Program-made: the position numbers and the translations under genes
From: an uncultured Tolumonas sp.
GTDB lineage: Bacteria; Pseudomonadota; Gammaproteobacteria; Enterobacterales; Aeromonadaceae
Reading direction: 5' to 3'
Assembly: GCF_963556105.2 (NCBI RefSeq)
Contig: NZ_OY829944.1
Coordinates: forward strand, 1,833,501 to 1,897,500
Length of the DNA: 64,000 nucleotides
Shown: in pieces, positions 18,848 through 27,644 of the stretch
How the letters are laid out: the number at the start of each line of letters is the position of its first letter
Numbering within the stretch: position 1 is the stretch's first letter
Notes under the pieces: model-generated
Database searches by the model: none
What the model saw: the letters and a program-made list of their open reading frames with translations, nothing else
Told to the model about the DNA's origin: nothing

Positions 18848-19099
18848 TTACTCTGCTTTGCTCTGCTGAGCAATGACTCGCAATTGTTCAACCGCAGGTC
18901 GCAAATGAGCGGCCACCAGATCAGATGTATGCAGCTTTTTCAACTGATCAACCATAGCTTCAAACAGCTTATCATTGACCATATAACCCACAGGTTTATT
19001 TTTTGAGAGCACCACAACGGGTTCATCCGTAAAATATTGTGCCGGATTTTTACGCAGTTCGGTAATGCTGACTGTGTGCTCAGCAAGAATACGTCGCAT
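18848..19099 (-). CDS. yafN: YafN/Phd-YefM family antitoxin, no toxin partner seen
   Basis: This 83-residue protein is very close in its first 60 residues to E. coli YafN: MRRILAEHTVSITELRKNPA, then QYFTDEPVVVLSKNKPVGYM. YafN is the DNA-binding antitoxin and autorepressor of the YafN-YafO mRNA-interferase pair; the Phd fold binds operator DNA through the N-terminus, and the C-terminus wraps the toxin. This version ends earlier than E. coli YafN (97 residues), and no yafO-like gene follows on the minus strand. An orphan antitoxin, or one retained after toxin loss, is the simplest reading. Confidence 0.85.
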   Translation of the reverse strand: MRRILAEHTVSITELRKNPAQYFTDEPVVVLSKNKPVGYMVNDKLFEAMVDQLKKLHTSDLVAAHLRPAVEQLRVIAQQSKAE

Positions 19100-19441
19100 A
19101 TAAATACCCTAAATAACAGACATTTAAATATGCATTTAACTATCGCCACTATAGCTGTGATTGTCAATTTTTAACGATATGTCAGGTAAAATATCGCGAT
19201 GTTATTGAAATTCACCGCAGTTTTTACAACTCACCACGGTTACATTTGTACTAGTTTTATCGCCGATTAAGATGATTGAAATAGTTTGTAACAGTAGGAT
19301 TGAAGGCCAATTCTCATCGACATACATTTGAATAATTTTAAGCAACATTAAGACTCAAAAGGACTAATTTAATATCCTGTACTATGATGTATATAAAGAA
19401 ACATTGCCTTAGTTATCAATTAACAAGGATTGGAGTCCGCC
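19100..19441. other. Spacer between yafN and the GGDEF gene
   Basis: About 340 bp of divergent intergenic DNA that must hold both promoters. I see AT-rich sequence and TATA-like hexamers but no dyad or promoter clear enough to place. Confidence 0.4.
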
Positions 19442-21715
19442 GTGTTAGAACCCTGTATGCCGCATGATGAAGTTACTCGCCAGATCACATTGGATTCACT
19501 CAACATTCTTGATATGCCGCCTATGGAGCAACTGGATCGAGTCACTCGCCTCGCAGCCGGTTATTTTAAAGTAACGACAGCTCTTGTGTCTTTGATTGAT
19601 GAAAACCGGCAATGGTTCTTATCACGCTTCGGATTAGATGCCACTGAAACTCCACGTAATATTTCATTTTGTGGTCATGCTATTTTACAAAATGACACGT
19701 TCATTGTGCCTGACACAAAAAAAGATGAACGCTTTGCTGATAATCCATTAGTCACTGGTATACCATTTATTCGCTCTTATGCAGGACAACCGGTATATTC
19801 CAAACAAGGTTATGCCCTTGGAACGCTATGCCTTATTGATGAAAACCCTCATTCCTTCTCAATTAACGAGATCAATGCACTCAAAGATTTTGCCAGTATG
19901 GTGGAGCAGTACTTACAAAGTCTGGAAGTGCTCATCCATTCAGAACAAGTACAAAAAAATCTGAATGAATCTGAACAGCTCTTTGAACAAACGTTTACCC
20001 AATCTGCGGTTGGTATGGCTCTCGTTTCGCTTGATGGTACCTGGCTTCGAGTTAATCCGTTTTTATGTCATTTATTGGGCTATTCTGAATCAGAACTTCT
20101 ACAGAAAACTTTTCAGGACATTACGCATCCGGATGATTTAGGTGAAGACCTGAATAATGTGGATAAATTACTTCATGGTGTCATTAACAATTACACTATG
20201 GAAAAACGTTATATTTGTGCGGATCAATCGTATCTCTGGATCTCTCTGACTGTAGCTTTAAATAAAACGATTGATGGTCAACCACATCATTTTATTACGG
20301 TTATTAAAGACATCAATGAACAGAAAATAGCAGAGCAGGCATTATTAATGCTCCAGCAAGAGTTGGAACAGCGCGTTTATCAACGTACCAAAGAATTAGA
20401 GCTGGCCGTTAAGCAATTAAATCAGGAGATAGAACAACGTATTGCTGTTCAAGGTCGCCTCAATGCACAAAAAGAACGCTTCCGGCTGACGTTGGAAAAT
20501 ACGTCCGATGCCTTTGTGGAAATTAATGATACCGGAAAAATTATTGGCTGGAACCCTTCGGCAGAACGCATTTTCGGCTGGAGTCATGATGAAGCCATGA
20601 ATCAATCACTTGATACACTACTTATTCCTGCTGCGATGAGAGATCAACATAAAAAAGGATTTATACGCTATCAGGCATCAGGTCAATCAAAGATGATGGG
20701 GCAACGCCTTCAACTTACGGCACAAAAAAAGGACGGTACTGAATTCCCAGTTGAAATGACCCTGAATGAAAATACCGTTGATGGTAAACGCTTCGTGACT
20801 GCCTTTTTACATGATATCTCAGAACGGGTTCGCTTTGAAAAAGAGCTCTTAGAAAGCCGGTTACGTTTACAAACCATTGCAGATAATATGCCGGCGCTTA
20901 TTTGTCATGTTGATAGAGATTTGAACTTTATTTTTGCTAATAAAACATATGAATCCTGGTTTGGTTTATCTTCTGAACAACTCAAAAAAATGAAATTGTC
21001 CGATATTATTACTCAGGACAAGTTTGACCGAGCAAAGATCCATTTAGAAAACGCACTACAGGGTATTTCAGTAACTTACGAGAGGAAACTAGTTACTGCA
21101 AAAAAAGAAATTTATCTTCAGGTCACATTGATACCTGCACAGGGTGGAGCCAATGGTATTTATATCTTGGCAATGGATATCTCAGAGTTGAAAGCCTTAC
21201 AAGCAATGCATGAATATAATGCCAGTCACGATGTTTTGACCAAATTGCCCAACCGACGTGCGTTCACGTTCTTACTAGACAATGCTATCAATACAGCATC
21301 GCAAAAGGATAAAGGCCTCGCTCTCTTATTTTTAGATTTGGATAACTTCAAAACGTTTAATGATACATATGGTCACGAATTTGGAGATCGTGTTTTGACC
21401 TGCTTTGCGGATGTTATCAAGGGAACAATAAGAGAAACAGATATTGTTGCCAGGCTAGCAGGTGATGAGTTTACAGTAATTTTGACTGAGTTAAATCATC
21501 CGGATGAAGGTGTTCACCAAATTTGTGACAAGCTGTTGACGGCACTAAAAGAAGTACAAATGATCGAGCAAACACCAGTAACATTATCCGCCAGTATCGG
21601 TGCAGCTATTTGTTACGCTGGTGACAAAACCAGTATCGATGTATTGATGTCGAAGGCGGATGCAGCCATGTACAGGGCCAAAGAAGCGGGAAAAGGTATC
21701 TATTCAATTAATTAA
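19442..21715 (+). CDS. GAF-PAS-PAS-PAS-GGDEF diguanylate cyclase
   Basis: The 757-residue sensor is probably cytoplasmic, with no membrane segment. An N-terminal GAF domain (about 20-165, with NISFCGHAILQND and LGTLCLIDENPHSFS) is followed by a PAS domain (about 175-290), a short coiled coil rich in Glu/Gln, two more PAS domains (about 345-465 and 470-580) and a GGDEF domain (about 590-757). The active-site motif reads RLAGDEF: the first Gly of GGDEF is Ala, a substitution found in active cyclases. Metal-binding DLDNFKTFND is intact. The GTG at 19442 is preceded by GGAG at seven bases, preferred over the TTG at 19430. The product would be c-di-GMP in response to an unknown signal. Confidence 0.9.
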   Translation: MLEPCMPHDEVTRQITLDSLNILDMPPMEQLDRVTRLAAGYFKVTTALVSLIDENRQWFLSRFGLDATETPRNISFCGHAILQNDTFIVPDTKKDERFADNPLVTGIPFIRSYAGQPVYSKQGYALGTLCLIDENPHSFSINEINALKDFASMVEQYLQSLEVLIHSEQVQKNLNESEQLFEQTFTQSAVGMALVSLDGTWLRVNPFLCHLLGYSESELLQKTFQDITHPDDLGEDLNNVDKLLHGVINNYTMEKRYICADQSYLWISLTVALNKTIDGQPHHFITVIKDINEQKIAEQALLMLQQELEQRVYQRTKELELAVKQLNQEIEQRIAVQGRLNAQKERFRLTLENTSDAFVEINDTGKIIGWNPSAERIFGWSHDEAMNQSLDTLLIPAAMRDQHKKGFIRYQASGQSKMMGQRLQLTAQKKDGTEFPVEMTLNENTVDGKRFVTAFLHDISERVRFEKELLESRLRLQTIADNMPALICHVDRDLNFIFANKTYESWFGLSSEQLKKMKLSDIITQDKFDRAKIHLENALQGISVTYERKLVTAKKEIYLQVTLIPAQGGANGIYILAMDISELKALQAMHEYNASHDVLTKLPNRRAFTFLLDNAINTASQKDKGLALLFLDLDNFKTFNDTYGHEFGDRVLTCFADVIKGTIRETDIVARLAGDEFTVILTELNHPDEGVHQICDKLLTALKEVQMIEQTPVTLSASIGAAICYAGDKTSIDVLMSKADAAMYRAKEAGKGIYSIN

Positions 21716-22114
21716 ATGCGTCCGACCTGAGGCAGATAGAAACAATGCAAGTATCCGTTTATTAAAAGAGCAGTGCCAATGTCACTGGTCATGACTGTAC
21801 TAACTCAGACCTGATTTGTATAGCTAACGCTTGTTACCTATACAAATCATAAAAATTTTTTCTGCTATAAAATAACGCACCAATATAGAAGTAATTCTCA
21901 TTACTTCGTGCTACTTTCTCGCTATAAAAAGATACTAACCCTAAAATAAATATGTAAGTATTAATAGTTTGTTAAGTTTAAATGTTTAAAATTAACCATG
22001 CTTCACATAAATTAATGAAAATAGTTGTTTTTTAACATTGGTAACTAGTTTTTATCAACACCGCCTACTGTATTGAAATATAATTTAAACTTAATCACTC
22101 TCGGGAGTACTTTA
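21716..22114. other. AT-rich spacer with a strong hairpin
   Basis: About 400 bp between the GGDEF gene and cybC. It contains the family B hairpin at 21813-21848 and otherwise very AT-rich DNA, suitable for the cybC promoter. No gene was found. Confidence 0.5.
21813..21848. repeat. Hairpin family B, copy 3 (strong stem)
   Basis: GATTTGTATAG and its perfect reverse complement CTATACAAATC form an 11-bp stem around a loop containing GCTAACGCTTGTT (21823-21835). AT-rich sequence with a T-run (ATTTTTTC) follows about 10 bp later. It may also end GGDEF transcription. Confidence 0.65.
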
Positions 22115-22492
22115 ATGAAAAAAATTGCCGTTTTATTATCAGGATTATTGTTAAGTTGTACTTTTATTTCCACTTCCGTGTTTGCCAAAGATGTTGATGT
22201 TGGCGAAGCGATGAAAGCAATGGGCAAAAGCTATCGCCTCATCATGAAAGATACCGACCTAGCCAGCTTCAAAAAAGACTTAACCACTTTCCGTACTGCT
22301 GCTGTAGAAGCAAAATCAGGCAAAATTGAAGATACAAAAATGACTGATTTTGCAGTTGGAATGAAAGCATTGATTGATGAAACTGACGTTGTCAGCAAAT
22401 TAGCAAATGATGGCAAACTGGATGCAGCAAAAACGGAAGCCGCAAAGTTACGCGACCTAATGAAAACTTATCACCATAAATTAGGTGTTTAA
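22115..22492 (+). CDS. cybC: Cytochrome b562, periplasmic
   Basis: This 125-residue precursor has a Sec signal peptide (MKKIAVLLSGLLLSCTFIST, cleavage after VFA). The four-helix bundle of soluble cytochrome b562 follows. The haem ligand Met is in the first helix (AMGKSYRLIMKD region) and the His in the last (KTYHHKLGV). E. coli b562 carries Met7 and His102 in the same places but lacks a c-type CXXCH; none is present here. GGGAG precedes the ATG at 22115, while upstream in-frame starts have no signal-peptide sense. The function is presumed periplasmic electron transfer. Confidence 0.85.
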   Translation: MKKIAVLLSGLLLSCTFISTSVFAKDVDVGEAMKAMGKSYRLIMKDTDLASFKKDLTTFRTAAVEAKSGKIEDTKMTDFAVGMKALIDETDVVSKLANDGKLDAAKTEAAKLRDLMKTYHHKLGV

Positions 22493-22517
22493 TACAACGA
22501 ATCCGCTGAATAACTTA

Positions 22518-22553
22518 AAAAAAGACATTATAGAGACATAATGTCTTTTTTCT
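22518..22553. terminator. Bidirectional rho-independent terminator
   Basis: AAAGACATTA (22521-22530), an 8-nt loop, TAATGTCTTT (22539-22548), flanked by A's on the left and T's on the right. It serves cybC on the plus strand and the zinc-ribbon gene on the minus strand. Confidence 0.8.
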
Positions 22554-22581
22554 ATTGCTGACTCATAACAGATACTTTTGA

Positions 22582-22899
22582 TTAAAAATCGAAGAAATCC
22601 GTTAAAAATGATTTCTTTTTACCTGAATTTGAATATTCACTATCCCGATGTTCTTCATGATGATCACGCCCATGGTCTCGGTACCTATCATGTTTATCAG
22701 AGTGAAAAGACTCATGTTCATTTTCTCTATATCTCTGATTACTTGTCTGCTGACCGACGGAGCCAAGTGAACGTTCAATGATTTTATCTAACTCTCCTCT
22801 ATCAAGCCAAACCCCTCTGCACTGTGGACAATAATCTATCTCGACACCCTGTCGTTCTGTCATAACAAGATTGGTATCTTTACATACAGGACATTTCAA
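22582..22899 (-). CDS. TFIIB-type zinc-ribbon protein
   Basis: The 105-residue protein has two CxxC knuckles near the N-terminus (MKCPVCKDTNL, then IDYCPQCRGVWLDRGELDKI), the signature of the zf-TFIIB family of small bacterial proteins. The C-terminal half is low-complexity and rich in His, Arg, Glu and Asp (for example HDRYRDHGRDHHEEH). Its biochemical role is unknown. It is 43 nt downstream of a CDF metal transporter and co-directional, so metal handling is conceivable for the His-rich tail. Confidence 0.8.
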   Translation of the reverse strand: MKCPVCKDTNLVMTERQGVEIDYCPQCRGVWLDRGELDKIIERSLGSVGQQTSNQRYRENEHESFHSDKHDRYRDHGRDHHEEHRDSEYSNSGKKKSFLTDFFDF

Positions 22900-22942
22900 A
22901 ATTTACCTCCTCTTCGTATAGCAATTCAGTTGATATTAACTA

Positions 22943-23857
22943 TCATTTAGACGGTATTACAGGATCAACATGAGTCATTACATTCAATACGGAGTAATTA
23001 TCCAATACTGCTTTTCTTGCTGCGACAGCAATATCATGTCCTTCTCGAACGGATAAATTACCATCAATTTCTAAGTGCACATCTACCACAATCAAATCAC
23101 CCATTTTACGCGTTTTTAGATCATGGATACCGCTCACACCCTCTGTAGATTGCAGCGTATTTTTAATTTTTTCTTCTATTTCAGAATCAGCAGCTCTATC
23201 CATCAGGTCATGTAATGAATCCCACATGAATGAAGAACCCATTTTCGTCACCATTAAACCGACAATGAATGCTGCGATTGGGTCTAATAATGTATATCCC
23301 AGTAAATTACCAATAATACCGATGGCAACAACCAGCGAAGAAGCGGCATCTGACCGAGCATGCCAAGCATTAGCAACCAACATACTTGATCTCACTCGTT
23401 TCGCTACAGCCAACATATAACGAAAAAGAAGTTCTTTGGCTGCAAGAGCAAAAAGAGCCACCCAAAGTGCGATAATATGAACTTGTTGAATTGATGCCGG
23501 ATCTTGAATTTTATGGATAGCGGACCAAAGCATACCAAAACCCACAATCAGCAATAATGCACCCAGAACAAGTGATGCTGCATTTTCATATCGATAATGA
23601 CCATAAGGGTGATCATCATCGGCTTCTTTTTTACTTTTGTGATTCGCTAGTAAAACAACAAAATCAGCGACTAAATCAGATAGAGAATGAATACCATCAG
23701 CAATCAAACCTTGCGAACCCGAGATAACCCCGACAATAACCTGCCCTAGAGTAAGAAATAAATTTACAACAACACTTACCCACGTACTTTTTCTAGCCGC
23801 ATTAAAACGAGCTGACTGTTCAGAATCATGCTCATCAAAAATGATTTCTTTTTCCAT
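22943..23857 (-). CDS. Cation diffusion facilitator (CDF) metal efflux protein
   Basis: This 304-residue inner-membrane antiporter is of the FieF/MMT1-like branch, with about six membrane segments and a C-terminal cytoplasmic ferredoxin-like domain (about residues 215-300). Metal-site residues are visible as the DGIHSLSDLVADF and HARSDAASS motifs; the HPYGHYRYE loop is typical of iron/zinc/manganese CDF members. AGGA eight bases upstream selects the ATG at 23857 over the frame extending to 23941. It exports divalent cations (Zn, Fe or Mn) in exchange for protons; the metal is not decided. Confidence 0.9.
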   Translation of the reverse strand: MEKEIIFDEHDSEQSARFNAARKSTWVSVVVNLFLTLGQVIVGVISGSQGLIADGIHSLSDLVADFVVLLANHKSKKEADDDHPYGHYRYENAASLVLGALLLIVGFGMLWSAIHKIQDPASIQQVHIIALWVALFALAAKELLFRYMLAVAKRVRSSMLVANAWHARSDAASSLVVAIGIIGNLLGYTLLDPIAAFIVGLMVTKMGSSFMWDSLHDLMDRAADSEIEEKIKNTLQSTEGVSGIHDLKTRKMGDLIVVDVHLEIDGNLSVREGHDIAVAARKAVLDNYSVLNVMTHVDPVIPSK

Positions 23858-24636
23858 TAAGAATTCCTGCAAACAGATAATATAAAAATATATAATGGTT
23901 ATTACTTGTGAACAGTCATTGAATAGTGGCAAATACCACATTTGAGTCGCAGATATGCAGCCCTACCTGATGTAGAGCGGAATGGCTAAGACTCTGAATG
24001 ACAATCCAGTTTTAGGACTGGGATCTCTGTCCAAAGCGATAACCAATAAAATTAAGACTAAGAATAGTATCTGAGTTTTTGTTTCTATTGTAAACAGTAT
24101 CATTGTTAATATTTAAATGAGAATTAAAATTATAAGCCATTGCAGAAAGGATACGTTTATAAGAAATATTATTTTAATAACCACGTAATCATTTTTAAAT
24201 CGCATAATTGATAATGCCTATCAATTAAATTATTCGCGTTATACACATATATTTTTAATGGGCTATTATTTTAATAGGTTAATTACATGGAATTTGTATT
24301 GGACGGCGTTGTATTGGACATTTATGTATGTGATAGCCGGTGCACTAGGACTCATGATGTTAATCATTTACCAGCCAGTACTGGCCTCTTTATTCGGATT
24401 TACACCACCTAAATAGAATATTATATGCTGGTATTAGCCTTTGCAGTTACAGGTGGAGTATGCGCCGCACTTGGAAGAATATTCGTCGATCATTTCAAAT
24501 GAAAGTTAGGGATAGTCCGAGTAAGTGGGTCAATTCCTCCTAGCTTGTCATTGTTTTTTAGAGTGTTTGGCGCGATTATGTCTTCCAAAAAACACCTATG
24601 TTCCACCTGTTTAGGCTATTTTTAGTGAAATCTATC
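23858..24636. other. Long AT-rich spacer
   Basis: About 780 bp upstream of the CDF gene. The only coding hint is the pair of tiny membrane-like frames at about 24258-24502. No tRNA or structured RNA was noticed. Confidence 0.4.
24258..24416 (+). CDS. Possible small membrane protein (52 residues)
   Basis: An ATG at 24258 opens a frame whose product carries one strongly hydrophobic segment (YVIAGALGLMMLIIYQPVLA) and ends FGFTPPK. A second tiny frame follows at 24425-24502 (starts MLVLAFAVTGGVC, 25 residues). Neither has a strong ribosome-binding site and I recognise no family. They may be fragments of a lost transporter or a true small-protein pair. Confidence 0.25.
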   Translation: MGYYFNRLITWNLYWTALYWTFMYVIAGALGLMMLIIYQPVLASLFGFTPPK

Positions 24637-24795
24637 TCATCTATGTCTATGTATCATCTGGTTGACCCAAAATAAGTTAGCCTAGATGAATAACATCGCC
24701 AGTTGGATATCGTTTTTCAGCAGGCTCTTGTATCTGACCTTCATCAAACCGAACTGCTGTTTGACGACACGAAACGGCTATTCCACTTTGGTAGC
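24637..24795 (-). pseudogene. IS5-family transposase remnant (C-terminal end)
   Basis: Read on the minus strand, this segment encodes [20 protein letters not shown] followed by [11 protein letters not shown], a stop, then ANLFWVNQ. It matches the C-terminal HPFRVIKRQFGYTKVRYRGL and KNTAQ..TLFALSNLW region of IS5-group DDE transposases. There are two in-frame stops and no preceding catalytic domain, so it is a dead fragment. Confidence 0.75.
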
Positions 24796-24822
24796 TACAA
24801 ATATTAAATTGAACTGAACTAG

Positions 24823-26085
24823 CTACTTATAGAAGTGCTGACGAACGCGATCTTCTAACAATTGCCGTGCATCATTTTCTGAACTGTTTTCTAAACGATG
24901 ATATAGCTCTGGTGCTATCACCCGAAATTTATCCATCACAGCTGGATCAAAATGACTACCGGTGTCTTTTTCGAGAATGGACATCGCTGCCGCAAACCCC
25001 ATTGGTTCTTTATAAGGGCGTTTGGAACACAGCGCATCAAATACATCTGCAACAGCAAAAATACGCGCTGCCAGCGGAATATCGTTTCCTGAAAGCTTCC
25101 GGGGATAGCCGGAACCATTCCACTTTTCATGATGGGCCGCGACAATGGCATGAGCACCATCTAACCATCCCATACCTTTTACAATCTCTTCGCCTTGCTC
25201 AACATGGGTACGCATGATGGCCATTTCAGCATCATCCAATTTCCCTGGTTTTAATAATATGCCGTCTGATATGCCAATTTTGCCGACATCATGCAAAAAG
25301 CTACCTGCAATCAGCGCTTGCATATCATTCCCCATTAACCCCATGTGTTCCGCAATACGAGCAGCAATCCACGCAACACGATAATTGTGTGCGCCTGTAT
25401 CAGAATCTCGTTTTGCAATAGCACGCCCCAGTGCCTCCATCATTGAGATGTGCGAATCGAGCACTTCATGCGTTTTTCGTTCATTATCGGCAGAAAGATA
25501 GACCACCACGGGATAAAGTGCGGCACCACAGAGTAATGATGCGAGGCCAACCATTAACGCGACCGTCAATGCTGCCGTATATATTTGTTCCTGTTGCCAG
25601 GCTGGGATGATCCGCACACCTTCAAAATAACCAGTGACCGGCGTATTCAGATCGGCGGATTCTGCCCGCAGCGGCACAAATACCCGCAACACCCAATGTT
25701 TTCCTGCAACTTTTACATTTTCATACGAGGCGGTTTTATAGTTGGGTACGCCATGTTCTGGCAGGAGTAGTTCTGCTTTTTCACCTTCTTTACTTAACGA
25801 CGCAGCCAGTTTGGCGCCATTTCGATCATAGATTTCGGCGATATCAAACAACCCGCCAGAGATAGTTTTGGCTGCCATGGCGGCATGTTCTTTGGCTTCA
25901 GGACCGATAAGATTGATGGCATCATAATGTTGCGCCAATCGGCCGGATTCCTCGATAGCCAGCGACACGATCCCATTTTCAGCGCTTTCACGGGCAACAA
26001 ACCATGAGATTGGGCTGGCCAATGATGCCAAGATCACGCTGACCGCCGCGATCCTGATCGCGGTTTTCTTTTGAAACGGATTCAA
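24823..26085 (-). CDS. HD-GYP domain protein, probable c-di-GMP phosphodiesterase
   Basis: This 420-residue membrane protein has one segment near the N-terminus (residues 12-30) and a second near 165-195, enclosing a periplasmic sensor region. A cytoplasmic HD-GYP domain follows (about 215-400), with the FLHDVGKIG HD pair, the HHEKWNGSGYP motif and DVFDAL. HD-GYP enzymes hydrolyse c-di-GMP to pGpG or GMP. The frame is open to 26166, but the TTG at 26085 follows GAGGG at six bases and gives a normal short cytoplasmic leader; this start is an inference. It and the GGDEF gene at 19.4 kb could oppose each other. Confidence 0.87.
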   Translation of the reverse strand: MNPFQKKTAIRIAAVSVILASLASPISWFVARESAENGIVSLAIEESGRLAQHYDAINLIGPEAKEHAAMAAKTISGGLFDIAEIYDRNGAKLAASLSKEGEKAELLLPEHGVPNYKTASYENVKVAGKHWVLRVFVPLRAESADLNTPVTGYFEGVRIIPAWQQEQIYTAALTVALMVGLASLLCGAALYPVVVYLSADNERKTHEVLDSHISMMEALGRAIAKRDSDTGAHNYRVAWIAARIAEHMGLMGNDMQALIAGSFLHDVGKIGISDGILLKPGKLDDAEMAIMRTHVEQGEEIVKGMGWLDGAHAIVAAHHEKWNGSGYPRKLSGNDIPLAARIFAVADVFDALCSKRPYKEPMGFAAAMSILEKDTGSHFDPAVMDKFRVIAPELYHRLENSSENDARQLLEDRVRQHFYK

Positions 26086-26199
26086 TGCGTTGCCCTCTAC
26101 GGAGTGTCCTATATATCTGTATGCAATGAAGCATACAACGCAATAAATAGCGATTTTCCGCCACACGTGGCGAACTTAGCCATGTTTTCTTTTGTCGAT

Positions 26200-27453
26200 T
26201 TAGTTAACCACTTTCGCTATTTTTTTGAGTGTTTCTTTACTTTCACCCAATGTGCAGATGGCATCACAATGCTTCCGTAGATCTGAAAACAAGATGTAAT
26301 GGATCGCAATTTTGTTGTTTTTTATCGAAGGCCGACTGAGTTGAAAGATGACATCCTTTTCCCGGCTATCTGGGATGATCAAAAATAGCGTCGATGGGTC
26401 TTCTGGGAATGAATGATACAAATCGGTGAGACGTAAGATCCCAGAGTAAATCGACGTACTTTTTTCAACTTCGAAGGCGCTGACGATTTTGTTCGTGCCT
26501 TTATTGAACCAAACGACATCAATGAGAGATATAGTGCTGCTCGTTTCTTTTTTGATGTCTAAGTCAGGAAATTTATCCAAACTAAGGAATGCAAAATTAT
26601 TTCCATTGTGGCCTTTCGAGCGATCGTTTGATGCGCTAATGACATCGTATCCCAGAGAAGACCCAATTTTTAAGAGATGGTATTGCATCTCGGTGTGAAG
26701 ATTTTCTTCTTCTTTTTCGCTCATGATGTCTTTATGGCGACTTTTCAATATTGAGCTGATTTTTTCCTGTTCCTGATCGGACAAAACATCTTCATCGCCT
26801 ACTAGGATTTTTTTAACTCCTATATCGAATAGCAAACCTGAAAATGCACCAAGGTCGCGGGATAAAGCAGTTTTGTATTGGTTGTTTTTTTGAATGATGG
26901 TCTCCCGCATACGGAGATATTCTGTCCAGGATCCTAACTTAACTTTGTCTTTAAATAAGTAATTGAATCCATTAACAATAGCAGTATTAAATGGTGGAAT
27001 AATTTCAGGATGCAGAAAGTAGAGGATATTAGCCACCGCAGGTCCAAGTCCTTTAATTTTCTTTTGGTCAAGCAGTGTGATTTCTTTGATTAGATCGTTT
27101 TCATTTTTAGCATTGGCACAATTCCAGAGAAATTGCCCAAAGGCTGTTTTGTTATCGTCATCTTCATAGATGTCGGGAATTCTAAGCTTTGGTTTCCAGT
27201 AGAATGCATGCGCAGCACCGATGAAAACCTGTTTTTGCTCTGTAATGCAATTCAGGACGAATTCCAGTGATGAACCTTTGAAGTCATTACCAAACGTTCC
27301 GCTTTTTATGTCCTGAATGACGTCACTAACACCACGGCGAATGGAGCGGAAGGCTTTAAGTCGATCATCATTGTTAATAAACCAAGTATTAAAGACAGAC
27401 TCTTGATCTGATTTATATTTTTCAATTAATCCCTGTAGATCATTGCTCATCAT
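26200..27453 (-). CDS. Putative PD-(D/E)XK nuclease with helix-hairpin-helix region
   Basis: This 417-residue protein is of uncertain family. Residues 133-155 (KKIKGLGPAVANILYFLHPE) look like a helix-hairpin-helix DNA-binding turn. The C-terminal part carries Asp312 in SLIDVVWF, then AFEVEKSTSIYSG with Glu328, Glu330 and Lys331, then LRLTDLYHSFPEDPSTLFLI. This matches a restriction-endonuclease-like domain that recurs in defence proteins and typically reads IDVLW...FEVEHTTSIYSGLLR. A charged coiled stretch (225-255) links the parts. No methyltransferase is adjacent, so it is solitary. Defence or DNA repair are both possible. Confidence 0.6.
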   Translation of the reverse strand: MMSNDLQGLIEKYKSDQESVFNTWFINNDDRLKAFRSIRRGVSDVIQDIKSGTFGNDFKGSSLEFVLNCITEQKQVFIGAAHAFYWKPKLRIPDIYEDDDNKTAFGQFLWNCANAKNENDLIKEITLLDQKKIKGLGPAVANILYFLHPEIIPPFNTAIVNGFNYLFKDKVKLGSWTEYLRMRETIIQKNNQYKTALSRDLGAFSGLLFDIGVKKILVGDEDVLSDQEQEKISSILKSRHKDIMSEKEEENLHTEMQYHLLKIGSSLGYDVISASNDRSKGHNGNNFAFLSLDKFPDLDIKKETSSTISLIDVVWFNKGTNKIVSAFEVEKSTSIYSGILRLTDLYHSFPEDPSTLFLIIPDSREKDVIFQLSRPSIKNNKIAIHYILFSDLRKHCDAICTLGESKETLKKIAKVVN

Positions 27454-27644
27454 TGTCCCTGAGTTTAATGCGGTACAACATCTGGAAAATAGGTTTTAGT
27501 ATGACAAACATAAGATGTTAACCACTAAGATCCAGATCATTAACCACGCTAATTTGTACCTATTGCAACTGGTTATAGCCTCATTAACCACCCAAGTTAC
27601 TAGCAGTAGGTATACAACCACAGAGACAATCACATCAATTTAAA

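Noticed and set aside
18734-19006. Plus-strand frame antisense to yafN
   Set aside because: The yafN reading on the other strand has clear homology, so this is a shadow.
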